Both the position numbers and the translations under genes were made by a program. Of a stretch of 64,000 nt of DNA, positions 41,043 to 49,055 are shown one piece after another. Below the pieces are notes generated by a model. The model saw only the letters and a list, made by a program, of their open reading frames with translations. It ran no database searches and had not been told where the DNA came from. The stretch is from NCBI GenBank assembly GCA_937870825.1, contig CALMZO010000436.1, forward strand, positions 62,001-126,000. The letters run 5' to 3'. The stretch comes from an uncultured Chloroflexota bacterium (GTDB lineage Bacteria; Chloroflexota; Anaerolineae; UBA4142; SHND01). Within the stretch, counting starts at the first letter, position 1, and every line of letters starts with the position of its first letter.

Positions 41043-41104
41043 AATTCTCGTTTCCGAGAATTCGATTCTCGTTGCCGATAATTTGATTATCGTTTCCGAT
41101 AATC
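41043..41104 (-). repeat. Three tandem 20-nt hairpins with GNRA loops, period 21
   Basis: Units begin at 41043, 41064 and 41085. Read on the - strand they are GATTATCG-GAAA-CGATAATC, AATTATCG-GCAA-CGAGAATC and AATTCTCG-GAAA-CGAGAATT. The first contains the stop codon of the response regulator, the others lie in its 3' UTR. The outer two stems are perfect; the middle one has mismatches. Confidence 0.85.
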
Positions 41105-41797
41105 AACAAATTTATAGCCCATCCCGCGTTCGGTCAAAATGTATTTAGGCTGTGCGGGGTCGGGTTCTATTTTTTGACGCAGGTATGTGATATACAAACG
41201 CACGTACTCGTCCGCGCCTGCGTATTCGGGTCCCCACACTTTTGCCAAAATCATGTCATGCGTCAACAGCCAGCCGGGATTTTGTACGAGATGATACAGC
41301 AGCCGCCATTCCGTGGGACGCAGTTTGACGGGGCTGCCGCGCACAAGCGCTTGCCGATTCCGAAAGTCAATCGAGAGGTCATCGTCAATACGTAAAATTT
41401 CCTGGCGTTCCGCTTCGGGCGCTACGCGGCGGAGTACCGCCTTTAAACGGCTCACAAGTTCGCGCGGGCTGAACGGTTTGCCCAAATAATCATCCGCGCC
41501 GAGTTCGAGCCCGCGCACGCGGTCTTCTTCGTCGGCGCGTACGGTGAGCATGATGACAGGCACATCGGAAAATTCGCGCAGTCGTTGCAGGGTTTCGAAC
41601 CCGTCGAGCTGCGGCATCTGTACATCGAGAATGACCGCGTGCGGCAATTGGTCGCGCACCTGGCGCAGTGCTTCGATGCCGTCCTGCGCTTGAATCACGC
41701 GCGCGCCTTCGGCTTCCAAATTCATACGCACAAATTGAATCATGCGCGATTCATCGTCAACGACGAGAACCAAACGGTCTTTGAGAGGATTGGACAT
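41087..41797 (-). CDS. OmpR-family response regulator
   Basis: The 236-residue protein has a receiver domain (LVVDDESRMI, phospho-acceptor Asp58 in HAVILDVQMPQLDG, Lys in GKPFSPREL). A winged-helix DNA-binding domain follows (VKLRPTEWRLLYHLVQNPGW, YVRLYITYLRQKIEPDP, YILTERGMGYKFVD). It is encoded after, and with, the histidine kinase at 41900. The last codons (DYRKR) are part of the GNRA hairpin repeat. It resembles KdpE/PhoB-type regulators, which bind tandem direct repeats. Confidence 0.95.
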   Translation of the reverse strand: MSNPLKDRLVLVVDDESRMIQFVRMNLEAEGARVIQAQDGIEALRQVRDQLPHAVILDVQMPQLDGFETLQRLREFSDVPVIMLTVRADEEDRVRGLELGADDYLGKPFSPRELVSRLKAVLRRVAPEAERQEILRIDDDLSIDFRNRQALVRGSPVKLRPTEWRLLYHLVQNPGWLLTHDMILAKVWGPEYAGADEYVRLYITYLRQKIEPDPAQPKYILTERGMGYKFVDYRKR

Positions 41798-41807
41798 AAA
41801 GGATGAC

Positions 41808-41937
41808 CAGGGACGAACGACAAAAGACGGGCGCGGGAATCATTCGTGGGTTCGCTCTGCGAACCAAAACTGCGGCTTGCACGATTCCTTGCGCTTTTGT
41901 CAATCGTCTTTTGTCGTTTCGCGCGGCAGCGTAAAAT
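41808..41937. repeat. Intergenic imperfect inverted repeat (second copy of the 4448 family)
   Basis: GGGACGAACGACAAAAGACG and CGTCTTTTGTCGTTTC form the outer arms, GGGAATCATTCGTGG and CACGATTCC an inner pair, and GGTTCGC/GCGAACC the tip. It separates kinase and regulator genes and overlaps the kinase 3' end. Confidence 0.65.
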
Positions 41938-43495
41938 AAAACGCCGCGCCGCGTTCGGGCAAATTCTCCATCCAAATTTTACCACCGTGCTGTTCGACAA
42001 TGGCGCGCGCCAAATACAGCCCCAAGCCCGCGCCTTCGGAACGTTGGTGCTGACGCGCTCTGCCGCGTTGAAAGCGTTCAAACAGACGCGGCTGTTCTTC
42101 AAGCGGCACGCCCGCGCCCTCATCGCGCACCACCACGCCCACGCGTTCGTTTTCAATCCACCCGCCGACGGTGATGCGCGTCTTGCGCGGCGAATACTTG
42201 ACGGCGTTGCTCAACAGGTTTGTCAATATCTGACGAATGCGCTGCGCGTCTGCCGCGACGGCCGGATATTCGTCCGGAAAATCGGTCTGCCATTCGTATT
42301 CGGGGTTCAGTGCGCGAAAGCGTTCGACGAGCGTCCGCGCGAGTTCGTCCACGCGCACGCGATTTTTTTGCAGAGGCAGTTCGCCGCGCTGCAGCTGCGC
42401 GGCGTCCAGCAGCGAATTGACCAAATCGGTGAGATGCTCCGCTTCGTCCAGAATCACACCCAAACTTGCATCACGCGAATGTTCGTTCCAATTCACATCG
42501 GGACGGCGCAGCGTTTCGGCATAGCCGCGAATCAGCGCGAGCGGCGTTTTCAAATCGTGCGAGATGCCCGCGAGGAACGCGGTCTGCAAATCACTCGCCT
42601 CACGCAGCGCGGAGACATCCACCACGTTGCCGATGAGGCTAAAGAGCTGCCCCGCGTCGTCGAATTGCGGTGTGAGGACGACATGCACGAACGCGCCGCG
42701 TGTGCCGTCGCGGCGTTTCACGAATCCGTCGGTCGTGAACGAGGGCGCGTTGTTTTGCGAAAACGCGGGGAGTGAAAGCAATTGCCCGCGCGCGTCCGTC
42801 AAACGCAGCACGTCGGCGACCGGCTTGCCGTAGGCATGTTCGCGCGTCCAACCCGTCCACTGCTCGAACGCGCGATTGACGCGCCAGAGTTTGCTTTCGC
42901 GATTCGCAATGAAAAATCCGTTCGCGCTGGCTTCTATCACCGCGTCGAGTTCTTGCGCGCGCCGCGCCGCTTCTTCGTACACGCGCGCGTGTTCAATCGC
43001 CAGCGTCACGTGCGCGGCAAATTGTTCGAGCGCGTTTTCGTCCAGCACGGTGAACGCGGCAGCACGCGGCGGACGAAAAACGTAAATGATTCCGATGAGT
43101 CGCTCGGACGCGATTAGAGGCAGTGCCATCACGTAGCGGAAACGCCGCGCATGGTCATCATACAAAACAGGATGCCGCATGACGCCTTCAAACTTTAATT
43201 CGAGTTCGGGAAAGCGCCAGCGCGGCGTGCGGTCATGTTCGATGGTGAGGGGAATTTCGGTGAGGAGCGGGCGAAAGAGCGAGAGCAGCGTCGGCTCGAT
43301 GCCATAGCGCGCGACAAAGCGGAACGATTCCACTTCGGAGGCGCGCAAGGCAATCAGCCCCGCGTTCCCGTTCACAAATTCGACCGCGTAGCGCAGGGCG
43401 CGGTCCAAAACGCTGTCGAGGTCAAGGCGCGCCGAAATCGCTTGTGTGATTTCCAAAAGGTAGCGCCAGGGTTGGCTTGAATCGTACACGCGCAT
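41900..43495 (-). CDS. Soluble GAF-PAS sensor histidine kinase
   Basis: The 531-residue kinase has an N-terminal GAF domain (about 15-170), a PAS domain (about 180-300: AVIEASANGFFIANRESKLW), a HisKA dimerisation helix with the phospho-His313 in AGISHDLKTPLALIRGY, and a HATPase domain (QILTNLLSNAVKYSP, VVRDEGAGVPLEEQ, GAGLGLYLARAIVEQHGG). No membrane helix is present, so the signal is cytoplasmic. It phosphorylates, by context, the regulator at 41087. Confidence 0.94.
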   Translation of the reverse strand: MRVYDSSQPWRYLLEITQAISARLDLDSVLDRALRYAVEFVNGNAGLIALRASEVESFRFVARYGIEPTLLSLFRPLLTEIPLTIEHDRTPRWRFPELELKFEGVMRHPVLYDDHARRFRYVMALPLIASERLIGIIYVFRPPRAAAFTVLDENALEQFAAHVTLAIEHARVYEEAARRAQELDAVIEASANGFFIANRESKLWRVNRAFEQWTGWTREHAYGKPVADVLRLTDARGQLLSLPAFSQNNAPSFTTDGFVKRRDGTRGAFVHVVLTPQFDDAGQLFSLIGNVVDVSALREASDLQTAFLAGISHDLKTPLALIRGYAETLRRPDVNWNEHSRDASLGVILDEAEHLTDLVNSLLDAAQLQRGELPLQKNRVRVDELARTLVERFRALNPEYEWQTDFPDEYPAVAADAQRIRQILTNLLSNAVKYSPRKTRITVGGWIENERVGVVVRDEGAGVPLEEQPRLFERFQRGRARQHQRSEGAGLGLYLARAIVEQHGGKIWMENLPERGAAFYFTLPRETTKDD

Positions 43496-43582
43496 AGACG
43501 AATGGGCTTGAGCGGAGCCAAAAAATTATAGCATAGTGCCGGTCGTGTTTTGAGATTTTGGAGGCAATAATTTCGCAAAATT

Positions 43583-43897
43583 TTGTTCGCGCTCGCGCAC
43601 AACAATGCGGTATGCGAGCATTATCACGCGTCGGTGTCGAGCCAAACCTTTTGCAATCGCTCGTTCGCGCACTCGGCAACATCAAACGGACTCGTCGTGA
43701 ATGCGCCGTATGTGAATTGGCTGTTTCATCATTCGCCGACGATTTTTAATCGCATCAAAGACGCGCATTGCTCCGATGTGACATGGAAAGTGTATTACGA
43801 CGAATTGAATTTGATTTCGATTACGTGGCTCTTGCAGCCCGCGCTGCGTCCGTACCGCCGCACGCGTTTTGTTCACATGTGCGCCGCGCAAATTTGA
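43583..43897 (+). pseudogene. Fragment of a phosphoesterase-family (phospholipase C/acid phosphatase-like) gene
   Basis: The frame encodes NNAVCEHYHASVSSQTFCNR, SFAHSATSNGLVVNAPYVNW, IFNRIKD and TWKVYYDELN, which fit the middle of phosphoesterase-family proteins (PF04185-type). The catalytic N-terminus and most of the C-terminus are missing, so it is a remnant. It sits at the left edge of the fragment-rich island. Confidence 0.65.
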
Positions 43898-44059
43898 ACG
43901 AATGCCGCATCCCGAAGATGACCGTTAAATGATTTTCAAAAAGGACTGCTCGCACTCGTCACGGGCATCACCGCGACGAATCGTATGAAAGTAAAAGAAC
44001 TTTACATTGAACAGGAATTTGCAATGAGAACGAAAATGACGCTGCAAGCATCGGGATTA

Positions 44060-45079
44060 TTACTCTCTGCGCACCGCCTCATTTGGTCGCTCCACCGGAG
44101 CGCTTTTTGCCAAGTAGAGCTGTAGAAAAGTTCGAAGTGCTTTCAGGAGAGGATGCCGGGGTGACACATTCCCAAGGTCATCGTTGATGCAAAAGAACTT
44201 GGGTTGCTTGCGCCAGATGTAGGCAAATACCCACAATACCCACAGGGGATTGTGTTCAAGCATGAGGAAGCAGGACTGGGCTGAAAGCCCGGACACAACC
44301 TCAAATTGATGTCGCCCCTGCTCCGCGGGGGCTTGGCGCAGTGTATAAGCATACAAGACGCTCAACACAAGATCATCTGCCGCACGGAAGCGATGCGCTG
44401 CCGTCCGGCGGAATTCGTCTTGCAGCAGGGTTTCCAGGTGAGCCAACCGATCGCGGTCATAGGGCTGTGGTGCGTGCGCGGGAAGCAAGCGCCGGGAATG
44501 CGAGGGTCCCCATAGACGCGTGAGAATCGTTTGGGTATGGGCACAGGCGCGGTCGCGCGTCGAGCCATGCTGATAATCACCGGGCAGCCAAGTATCTTGC
44601 AGGTAAACCTTTTGACCTCCGCCCGTAAGAAAGAAATCTGCTTCTCGGACCGGTCGCCCTAAAAAGACATCGTCATTGAAATAGATGAAACGGCGGGCAA
44701 GGTCGGGGATACGGTGCAGGCACATCTCGATGGCATTGGAATTGAACGTGGGTAATGCTTCCGGCTCTGGAAAAACTTGCGCGTGAGTGACGAGGTGGAT
44801 TCGTTGGTCGGACCGATCCAACCAGGCAGGGACTTGGCCATTGGTGAGGATGTGGATGCGTCGTAGCCATGGCGCAAAAGCGAGCAGCGAGCGCAGGGAA
44901 AAGAGCAACTCGCCGTTATTCCGGAAACGGTACAAGCTCGCCGCGTCCGGGTCTACTTGCCCTCGATTGGCAAGAGCATACCGACGCAGAGCATCCTGGA
45001 AAGAAGGGTCGCTGTCGTCCACCCAGGTGTAGACAACATCTACAGCTTGGAGCTGCGCGTCAATGTTTTGAACGGGCAT
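44060..45079 (-). CDS. Stealth-family sugar-phosphate transferase
   Basis: The 339-residue protein has all four Stealth regions: CR1 VDVVYTWVDDSDPSF, CR2 FRNNGELLFSLRSLLAFAPW with RRIHILTNGQVPAWLD, CR3 LARRFIYFNDDVFLGRP, and CR4 near WRKQPKFFCINDD. Stealth proteins transfer sugar-1-phosphates during capsule or exopolysaccharide synthesis. It lies downstream of a PIG-L deacetylase gene on the same strand. Codon use is less gcg-rich than in the flanking regions, in line with island DNA. Confidence 0.92.
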   Translation of the reverse strand: MPVQNIDAQLQAVDVVYTWVDDSDPSFQDALRRYALANRGQVDPDAASLYRFRNNGELLFSLRSLLAFAPWLRRIHILTNGQVPAWLDRSDQRIHLVTHAQVFPEPEALPTFNSNAIEMCLHRIPDLARRFIYFNDDVFLGRPVREADFFLTGGGQKVYLQDTWLPGDYQHGSTRDRACAHTQTILTRLWGPSHSRRLLPAHAPQPYDRDRLAHLETLLQDEFRRTAAHRFRAADDLVLSVLYAYTLRQAPAEQGRHQFEVVSGLSAQSCFLMLEHNPLWVLWVFAYIWRKQPKFFCINDDLGNVSPRHPLLKALRTFLQLYLAKSAPVERPNEAVRRE

Positions 45080-45192
45080 TGGACATCACTACGTACCATA
45101 TCAGCTTCGTTTTTGTCACACCATGCTCTCGGTCGTTGGGCTTTTGTTCAGCGTGGAAACAAACAAGAGCTCCATCTGTTTTTCTCTCTCAC

Positions 45193-46047
45193 CTATCGTG
45201 ACCAGCTCCAGAGCCGTTCCGCATGGGCGTGGTAGCCCAACGCCCGCCGCCAAATGCGGAGGCGCAGTCCGGAGGGTGCCAGCCCGCGGCGCACACGTTC
45301 TGTCGAGTTGACGGCGCAAGCGGTTTCGGCGGTAAAGCCTTTGACACGGTGTACCAGTTCCGTTTCATTTCCGAATATTCGCTCAATCTGGGTGCGGTAG
45401 CCAAGCACTGCCTCTACTTTGGCTTGCGCATTGATAGGCGTGATCTTGGAGGTCCAATTGCGGTCTCCAAAGCGGCATTGGGCAGCGGCGACTCCATCCG
45501 GTTCAAGCTCAAGATAGGGGTAATCCTCGTAGAACCAGACCTGCCAGCCCGCTTCGCCCATCAGCTGCCCCAGTCGGCGGGTGATTTCATGATCAACATG
45601 ACCGCCGATACCCAGAGGGGCATAGAGGAGGGTACTTTGCACTCCCACTGGAAGCTGCTTGACGCGCGCCTCCCAGATGGGCAGCAAAGAAGAGGCATCG
45701 CGGGGATGTGGTTCGCGAAAGAGATCGGTCCTGGTTTTATAATAGAAAGCTTCGCCGGCGGCGCGATAAATCGCGTCGGGGGTGTTGCTCTCCCAACTCT
45801 GCACGCCCCAGTCTGACAAGATGCCGGCATTTTCCGCGCGACGCCGCGCCAATCCATCTCCGGTTTTGCTCCAGGCTGACTCGTACTCTTGCGCCAGAGT
45901 GGATAGGGCACCTTGTTCTGGCGAACCGGCGCATAAGGTTAGCACACTCACACGCTCGGCCGCCTGACGTTGAGCATAGATGAGTCCACCGCACGAGAGG
46001 ATGGCATCGTCGAGGTGGGGGGATAAGTAGAGGTGCTCCACTGCCAT
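45193..46047 (-). CDS. PIG-L family deacetylase
   Basis: The 284-residue protein has the LmbE/PIG-L zinc-dependent deacetylase motif in LYLSPHLDDAILSCGG, near its N-terminus, and a later metal-ligand His in GIGGHVDHEITRRLGQLMG. Relatives deacetylate N-acetylglucosaminyl compounds. An upstream in-frame start (46119) cannot be excluded; the ATG at 46047 begins right before the domain. With the Stealth gene it suggests surface-glycan or glycoconjugate chemistry. Confidence 0.85.
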   Translation of the reverse strand: MAVEHLYLSPHLDDAILSCGGLIYAQRQAAERVSVLTLCAGSPEQGALSTLAQEYESAWSKTGDGLARRRAENAGILSDWGVQSWESNTPDAIYRAAGEAFYYKTRTDLFREPHPRDASSLLPIWEARVKQLPVGVQSTLLYAPLGIGGHVDHEITRRLGQLMGEAGWQVWFYEDYPYLELEPDGVAAAQCRFGDRNWTSKITPINAQAKVEAVLGYRTQIERIFGNETELVHRVKGFTAETACAVNSTERVRRGLAPSGLRLRIWRRALGYHAHAERLWSWSR

Positions 46048-46145
46048 CCTACTACCGGCGTGTGAGTCTGAAATACGCGAACGGGACAGCCAACTCCGCA
46101 TGGTCTCATTCACAGTCAAATCGGTTGAAAATGTCCGAGGTGGTG

Positions 46146-46433
46146 CTATGGTTTGGGCGCGATGAGGATTGCCTCTCGGATGGAAAACATCAGCCGGTCG
46201 TCCTCAATGCGCGGATGAAAAAATTCTTTAGCGGCGGCCGGTGTGGTATCGAGCAAGCGGAGGAGTTCTTTTTTCGTTTCGTCCGTGCAGCCCATCCGAT
46301 TTGCCCACGCTTCAAACTCGACGTGGTTGGGCGATGCCTCGACGAGTCCCACGTCCGTTAAATATTTTTGCGAACGTTCCATCGGATAGCCCCAATGATT
46401 TGAGGGGTCACGCAATTTTTCAAAGTGATAAGG
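46146..46433 (-). pseudogene. C-terminal fragment of a class I methyltransferase
   Basis: The frame (YHFEKLRDPSNHWGYPMERS, EFEAWANRMGCTDETKKELL, RIEDDRLMFSIREAIL) aligns with the last ~95 residues of the intact methyltransferase just upstream at 46524. Homology stops at a TGA, and the SAM-binding N-terminus is absent here. A matching N-terminal fragment exists at 52503. Confidence 0.8.
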
Positions 46434-46523
46434 TCAAAATGCAATGGTTCGTGCTGCAATCGCAACCAATCGACTTGATGCTACCGCTAACGTAGAGGCA
46501 GGAAGGCAAGTAAGCAATGGAGA

Positions 46524-47303
46524 TTACTTGCCTTGCTTTTTTCTGCCGACGAGGACGACCTCGTGCAGCGTGAAAAACAGTCGCTCTCCGTCGCGGCGAG
46601 GCTTTAGCCATGCTTGGACCGCTTGTGGTGCGTTCGCCAACCATTGCCGGAGTTGGGCTTTCAACTCGGTGCTCGCGCCCATGCGGTCTGCCCACGGCTC
46701 GAATTCCATTTCCTTTTCTAATTCTTGGGTGTGTTCAATCGTGACTCCTGCCTCCGTGAACATCGCCTCCAGGCGTGCCACCGGATATTCCCAATGATGG
46801 GAGGGATCGCGCATCTGCTCCCAATGGTTAATGTGACCGGCGGTAACCTTTTCGGGCGGAACGACGTTGTCGGTAAATCCGACCCAACCCTCTGATTTGC
46901 AGACGCGTACCATTTCTGCGATTGCTTGACGCGCATCGGAGTAATGATGCAGTGCGATCCGATTTGTGATGAGGTCGAACGTATTGTCATCGAACGGCAG
47001 TGCGTGAGCATCGGCGGACTTGAATTCGATATTTGTAATCCCGCGTTCATTCGCCAGTCGGCTCGCGGTTTGAAGCATTTCGGGCGTGAGGTCAACGGCG
47101 GTTACCTGCGCCACATGCGGAGCAAACGTTAAGGCGGTGTGTCCTGCGCCCGTCGAGACATCAAGCGCGAGCCAGTGCGCTTGGGGCTTGGTCAATTCTA
47201 AAAGCCGCGCCAAGCTTTCGCCGCGCGCATGAACTGTGCTCGTTGCGTATTTGTCGGCATGTCCGCCAAATTGTTGTTGAATGAGGTTTTTTGGATGACC
47301 CAT
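46524..47303 (-). CDS. SAM-dependent methyltransferase (UbiE/YcgJ-like)
   Basis: The 259-residue protein has motif I ALDVSTGAGHTALTFAPHVA, VTAVDLTPEMLQTASRLANE, IEFKSADAHALPFDDNTFDL and IALHHYSDARQAIAEMVRVC. Motif I has Ser where Gly is usual (DVSTGAG), as in the 52503 fragment (DVPTGGG). The substrate is unknown. Two partial paralogues flank it in the island. Confidence 0.88.
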   Translation of the reverse strand: MGHPKNLIQQQFGGHADKYATSTVHARGESLARLLELTKPQAHWLALDVSTGAGHTALTFAPHVAQVTAVDLTPEMLQTASRLANERGITNIEFKSADAHALPFDDNTFDLITNRIALHHYSDARQAIAEMVRVCKSEGWVGFTDNVVPPEKVTAGHINHWEQMRDPSHHWEYPVARLEAMFTEAGVTIEHTQELEKEMEFEPWADRMGASTELKAQLRQWLANAPQAVQAWLKPRRDGERLFFTLHEVVLVGRKKQGK

Positions 47304-47485
47304 CGTCCACCTTAACTTTTGCTATGGGTGGTTAGTCGCTCTTGCGAGAGCGAGAGAGCATAGAGCCAAGCGCCCGAATGATATCACAAGTGGCTGGAGA
47401 GACGTTTGTTGATTCTGTAAAGTAAGCCAGTTGCCAAATTAAATAGGAGCCCTGTGTGGTACGTCTCGTTGTCGGGGACAAGGTC

Positions 47486-47512
47486 GCGGGTCCAAATGCC
47501 GTCTCCCGCTCA
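47486..47512 (+). other. Possible 3' remnant of a tRNA gene (attachment-site-like)
   Basis: GCGGG-TCCAAAT-GCCGT resembles a decayed T-arm, and CTCCCGC directly after it resembles the 3' half of an acceptor stem. The 5' half of a tRNA is not found nearby, and the T-arm has a mismatch. A terminator hairpin follows ten bases later. This is what an integration scar would look like, but chance similarity is possible. Confidence 0.3.
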
Positions 47513-47521
47513 AATTTGCAG

Positions 47522-47553
47522 AAACCAACCTATTGTGGTTGGTTTTTCTTTTT
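47522..47553 (+). terminator. Intrinsic terminator
   Basis: AAACCAACC pairs with GGTTGGTTT across TATTGT and is followed by a T-rich tail. It belongs to whatever transcript entered from the left, perhaps the former tRNA. The rest of the 47304-47762 gap shows no gene. Confidence 0.8.
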
Positions 47554-47762
47554 CCAACCTTAAGAATTTGACGCGAGAGTGTTTCCGATGAAGGGAGACG
47601 CTTTTGATTTTAATGAGGGAAAGTCGAGTTGCAAAACGGCAAAGACGACATCAAACTCCTTTGCACCCGAGTCCCGCTCGTTCTTCAAGTGCAGGATTTT
47701 TGTTATGACGCCATGGCAAAATGCCTGACGCCCAAGTCAACACCTTCGTGTTGCGCCGGAGC

Positions 47763-47935
47763 TTAAGCGGTTCTGCAAGATCCATCCCTTTTTGCGGGGG
47801 AAAGCCGAGCGACTCGAGTTTTTTTAATCAGCGCTTCGGGCTTTGTCAGGGATGGGTCATAGGTCAGCGCAACTTTGGCAGATTTTGGCTCGAGAAAAAG
47901 TATCCCTTGTCTCTTGATGCTTACCGTCAATACTG
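47763..47935 (-). pseudogene. Possible remnant of a heavy-metal-associated (HMA) domain
   Basis: The frame directly after the ICMT-like gene encodes LTVSIKRQGILFLEPKSAKV, ALTYDPSLTKPEALIKKTRV, which matches the second half of an HMA/MerP-like fold. The metal-binding CxxC half is missing. It fits the end of the metal operon but is too short to be sure. Confidence 0.35.
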
Positions 47936-48526
47936 ACGAATCAAACGCGGTACGAAATCTCCCGTCCGATTCAGATACTCCATATACTCTTTCCCAAACG
48001 CTTCTACCATCATCTTTTCTTCCAGCGGCACGCGCAGCATAAAGAACAGTGCGAAAGCAACAGGCATCAGACCGACAAACCAGTTTGCCGTCATCAATGC
48101 CAGACCCGCCGACCACAATGATATCGCCGAGTAGATTGGATGCCGGATCCACTGATACGGACCTGTCGTAATCAGCTGGTGTTGTTCTCGAATCTCCAGG
48201 TTGCTGCTAAAACTTGAACTCAATGTCCGGTGTGCCCAGGTCAACAAAGCCAGTCCCGCAACGACCAGCGCGAAACCGCTCCAGCGCATCCATTCTGGCA
48301 AAGCAACCGCAGACCAGCTCATCCAATTTGGGACAATCAGCCAAAGCAGCAACCCGATGGCGAGAGAGCCCAATACGACGAGCAGAATTCTCATCCTGTT
48401 GCTGTCTCTCGACGATGACAGGTTGAGTTCCAGTGTGCCTGACTTGCGTCGGTAATATGCTCGGATCGCGAGGAACGCGACAAGCGAAAACAAGAGCGCA
48501 ATCCGGAATGGCAACTCACTCGGCAT
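47927..48526 (-). CDS. Isoprenylcysteine carboxyl methyltransferase (ICMT)-like membrane protein
   Basis: The 199-residue protein has four or five membrane helices and the ICMT/phospholipid methyltransferase signature in ITTGPYQWIRHPIYSAISLW, with EEKMMVEAFGKEYMEYLNRT near the end. Bacterial relatives methylate unknown substrates and often sit beside metal or lipoprotein genes. The ATG at 48526 overlaps the lspA stop by 11 bases, so it is in the metal operon. Confidence 0.85.
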   Translation of the reverse strand: MPSELPFRIALLFSLVAFLAIRAYYRRKSGTLELNLSSSRDSNRMRILLVVLGSLAIGLLLWLIVPNWMSWSAVALPEWMRWSGFALVVAGLALLTWAHRTLSSSFSSNLEIREQHQLITTGPYQWIRHPIYSAISLWSAGLALMTANWFVGLMPVAFALFFMLRVPLEEKMMVEAFGKEYMEYLNRTGDFVPRLIRQY

Positions 48527-49034
48527 TTGCACCAGCCGTTTGGTGCGTCGCGCCGCGATCTGCACGCTTATCTGTCAAGTTCAACGCCAATAGCAGCGCG
48601 ACGCCAACCACAACAGAACTATCCGCTACATTGAACGTGGGCAAACGCAGCGCGCCGATACCAACGTCGAGAAAATCCGTGACGCGTCCATCGGCAACGC
48701 GGTCGAGAAAATTTCCGAGCGCGCCGCCGAGAATAAAACCGAGCGCGAGCGCGGACGCTTGCGGCAGTTCACGCGCGCGCAATGCTCTGAAAAACCAGAT
48801 GCTCAATCCGACAATGACAATGGCGGGGAGAATCGTTGACACAATTCCTACATTTGCCAACATGCCGAATGCAACACCCGTGTTGTAGCCCAATATGAGT
48901 TGGAAAAAATCACCAAGGACCGAAACGGGCTGTCCCGGTTGCAATGCGCTTTCCGCCCATGCCTTACTCGATGTGTCAGCGGTTATTGCGATGATAAATC
49001 CCATCGCTAACAGTAAAAATGTTTTACGTTCCAC
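48516..49034 (-). CDS. lspA: Lipoprotein signal peptidase LspA
   Basis: LspA removes signal peptides from prolipoproteins in the membrane. The 172-residue product has four helices and both catalytic-Asp regions: GGALGNFLDRVADGRVTDFL and LPTFNVADSSVVVGVALLLA. It lies 21 bases after the metal ATPase and overlaps the ICMT-like gene. A second, more divergent LspA-like protein starts the same operon. Confidence 0.92.
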   Translation of the reverse strand: MERKTFLLLAMGFIIAITADTSSKAWAESALQPGQPVSVLGDFFQLILGYNTGVAFGMLANVGIVSTILPAIVIVGLSIWFFRALRARELPQASALALGFILGGALGNFLDRVADGRVTDFLDVGIGALRLPTFNVADSSVVVGVALLLALNLTDKRADRGATHQTAGANAE

Positions 49035-49055
49035 ATGTACTCCAATGATTGAAAA

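Noticed and set aside
47486-47512. Functional tRNA gene
   Set aside because: Only a T-arm-like and 3' acceptor-like part can be seen, with a mismatch. No 5' half or anticodon arm fits, so it is listed only as a possible remnant.
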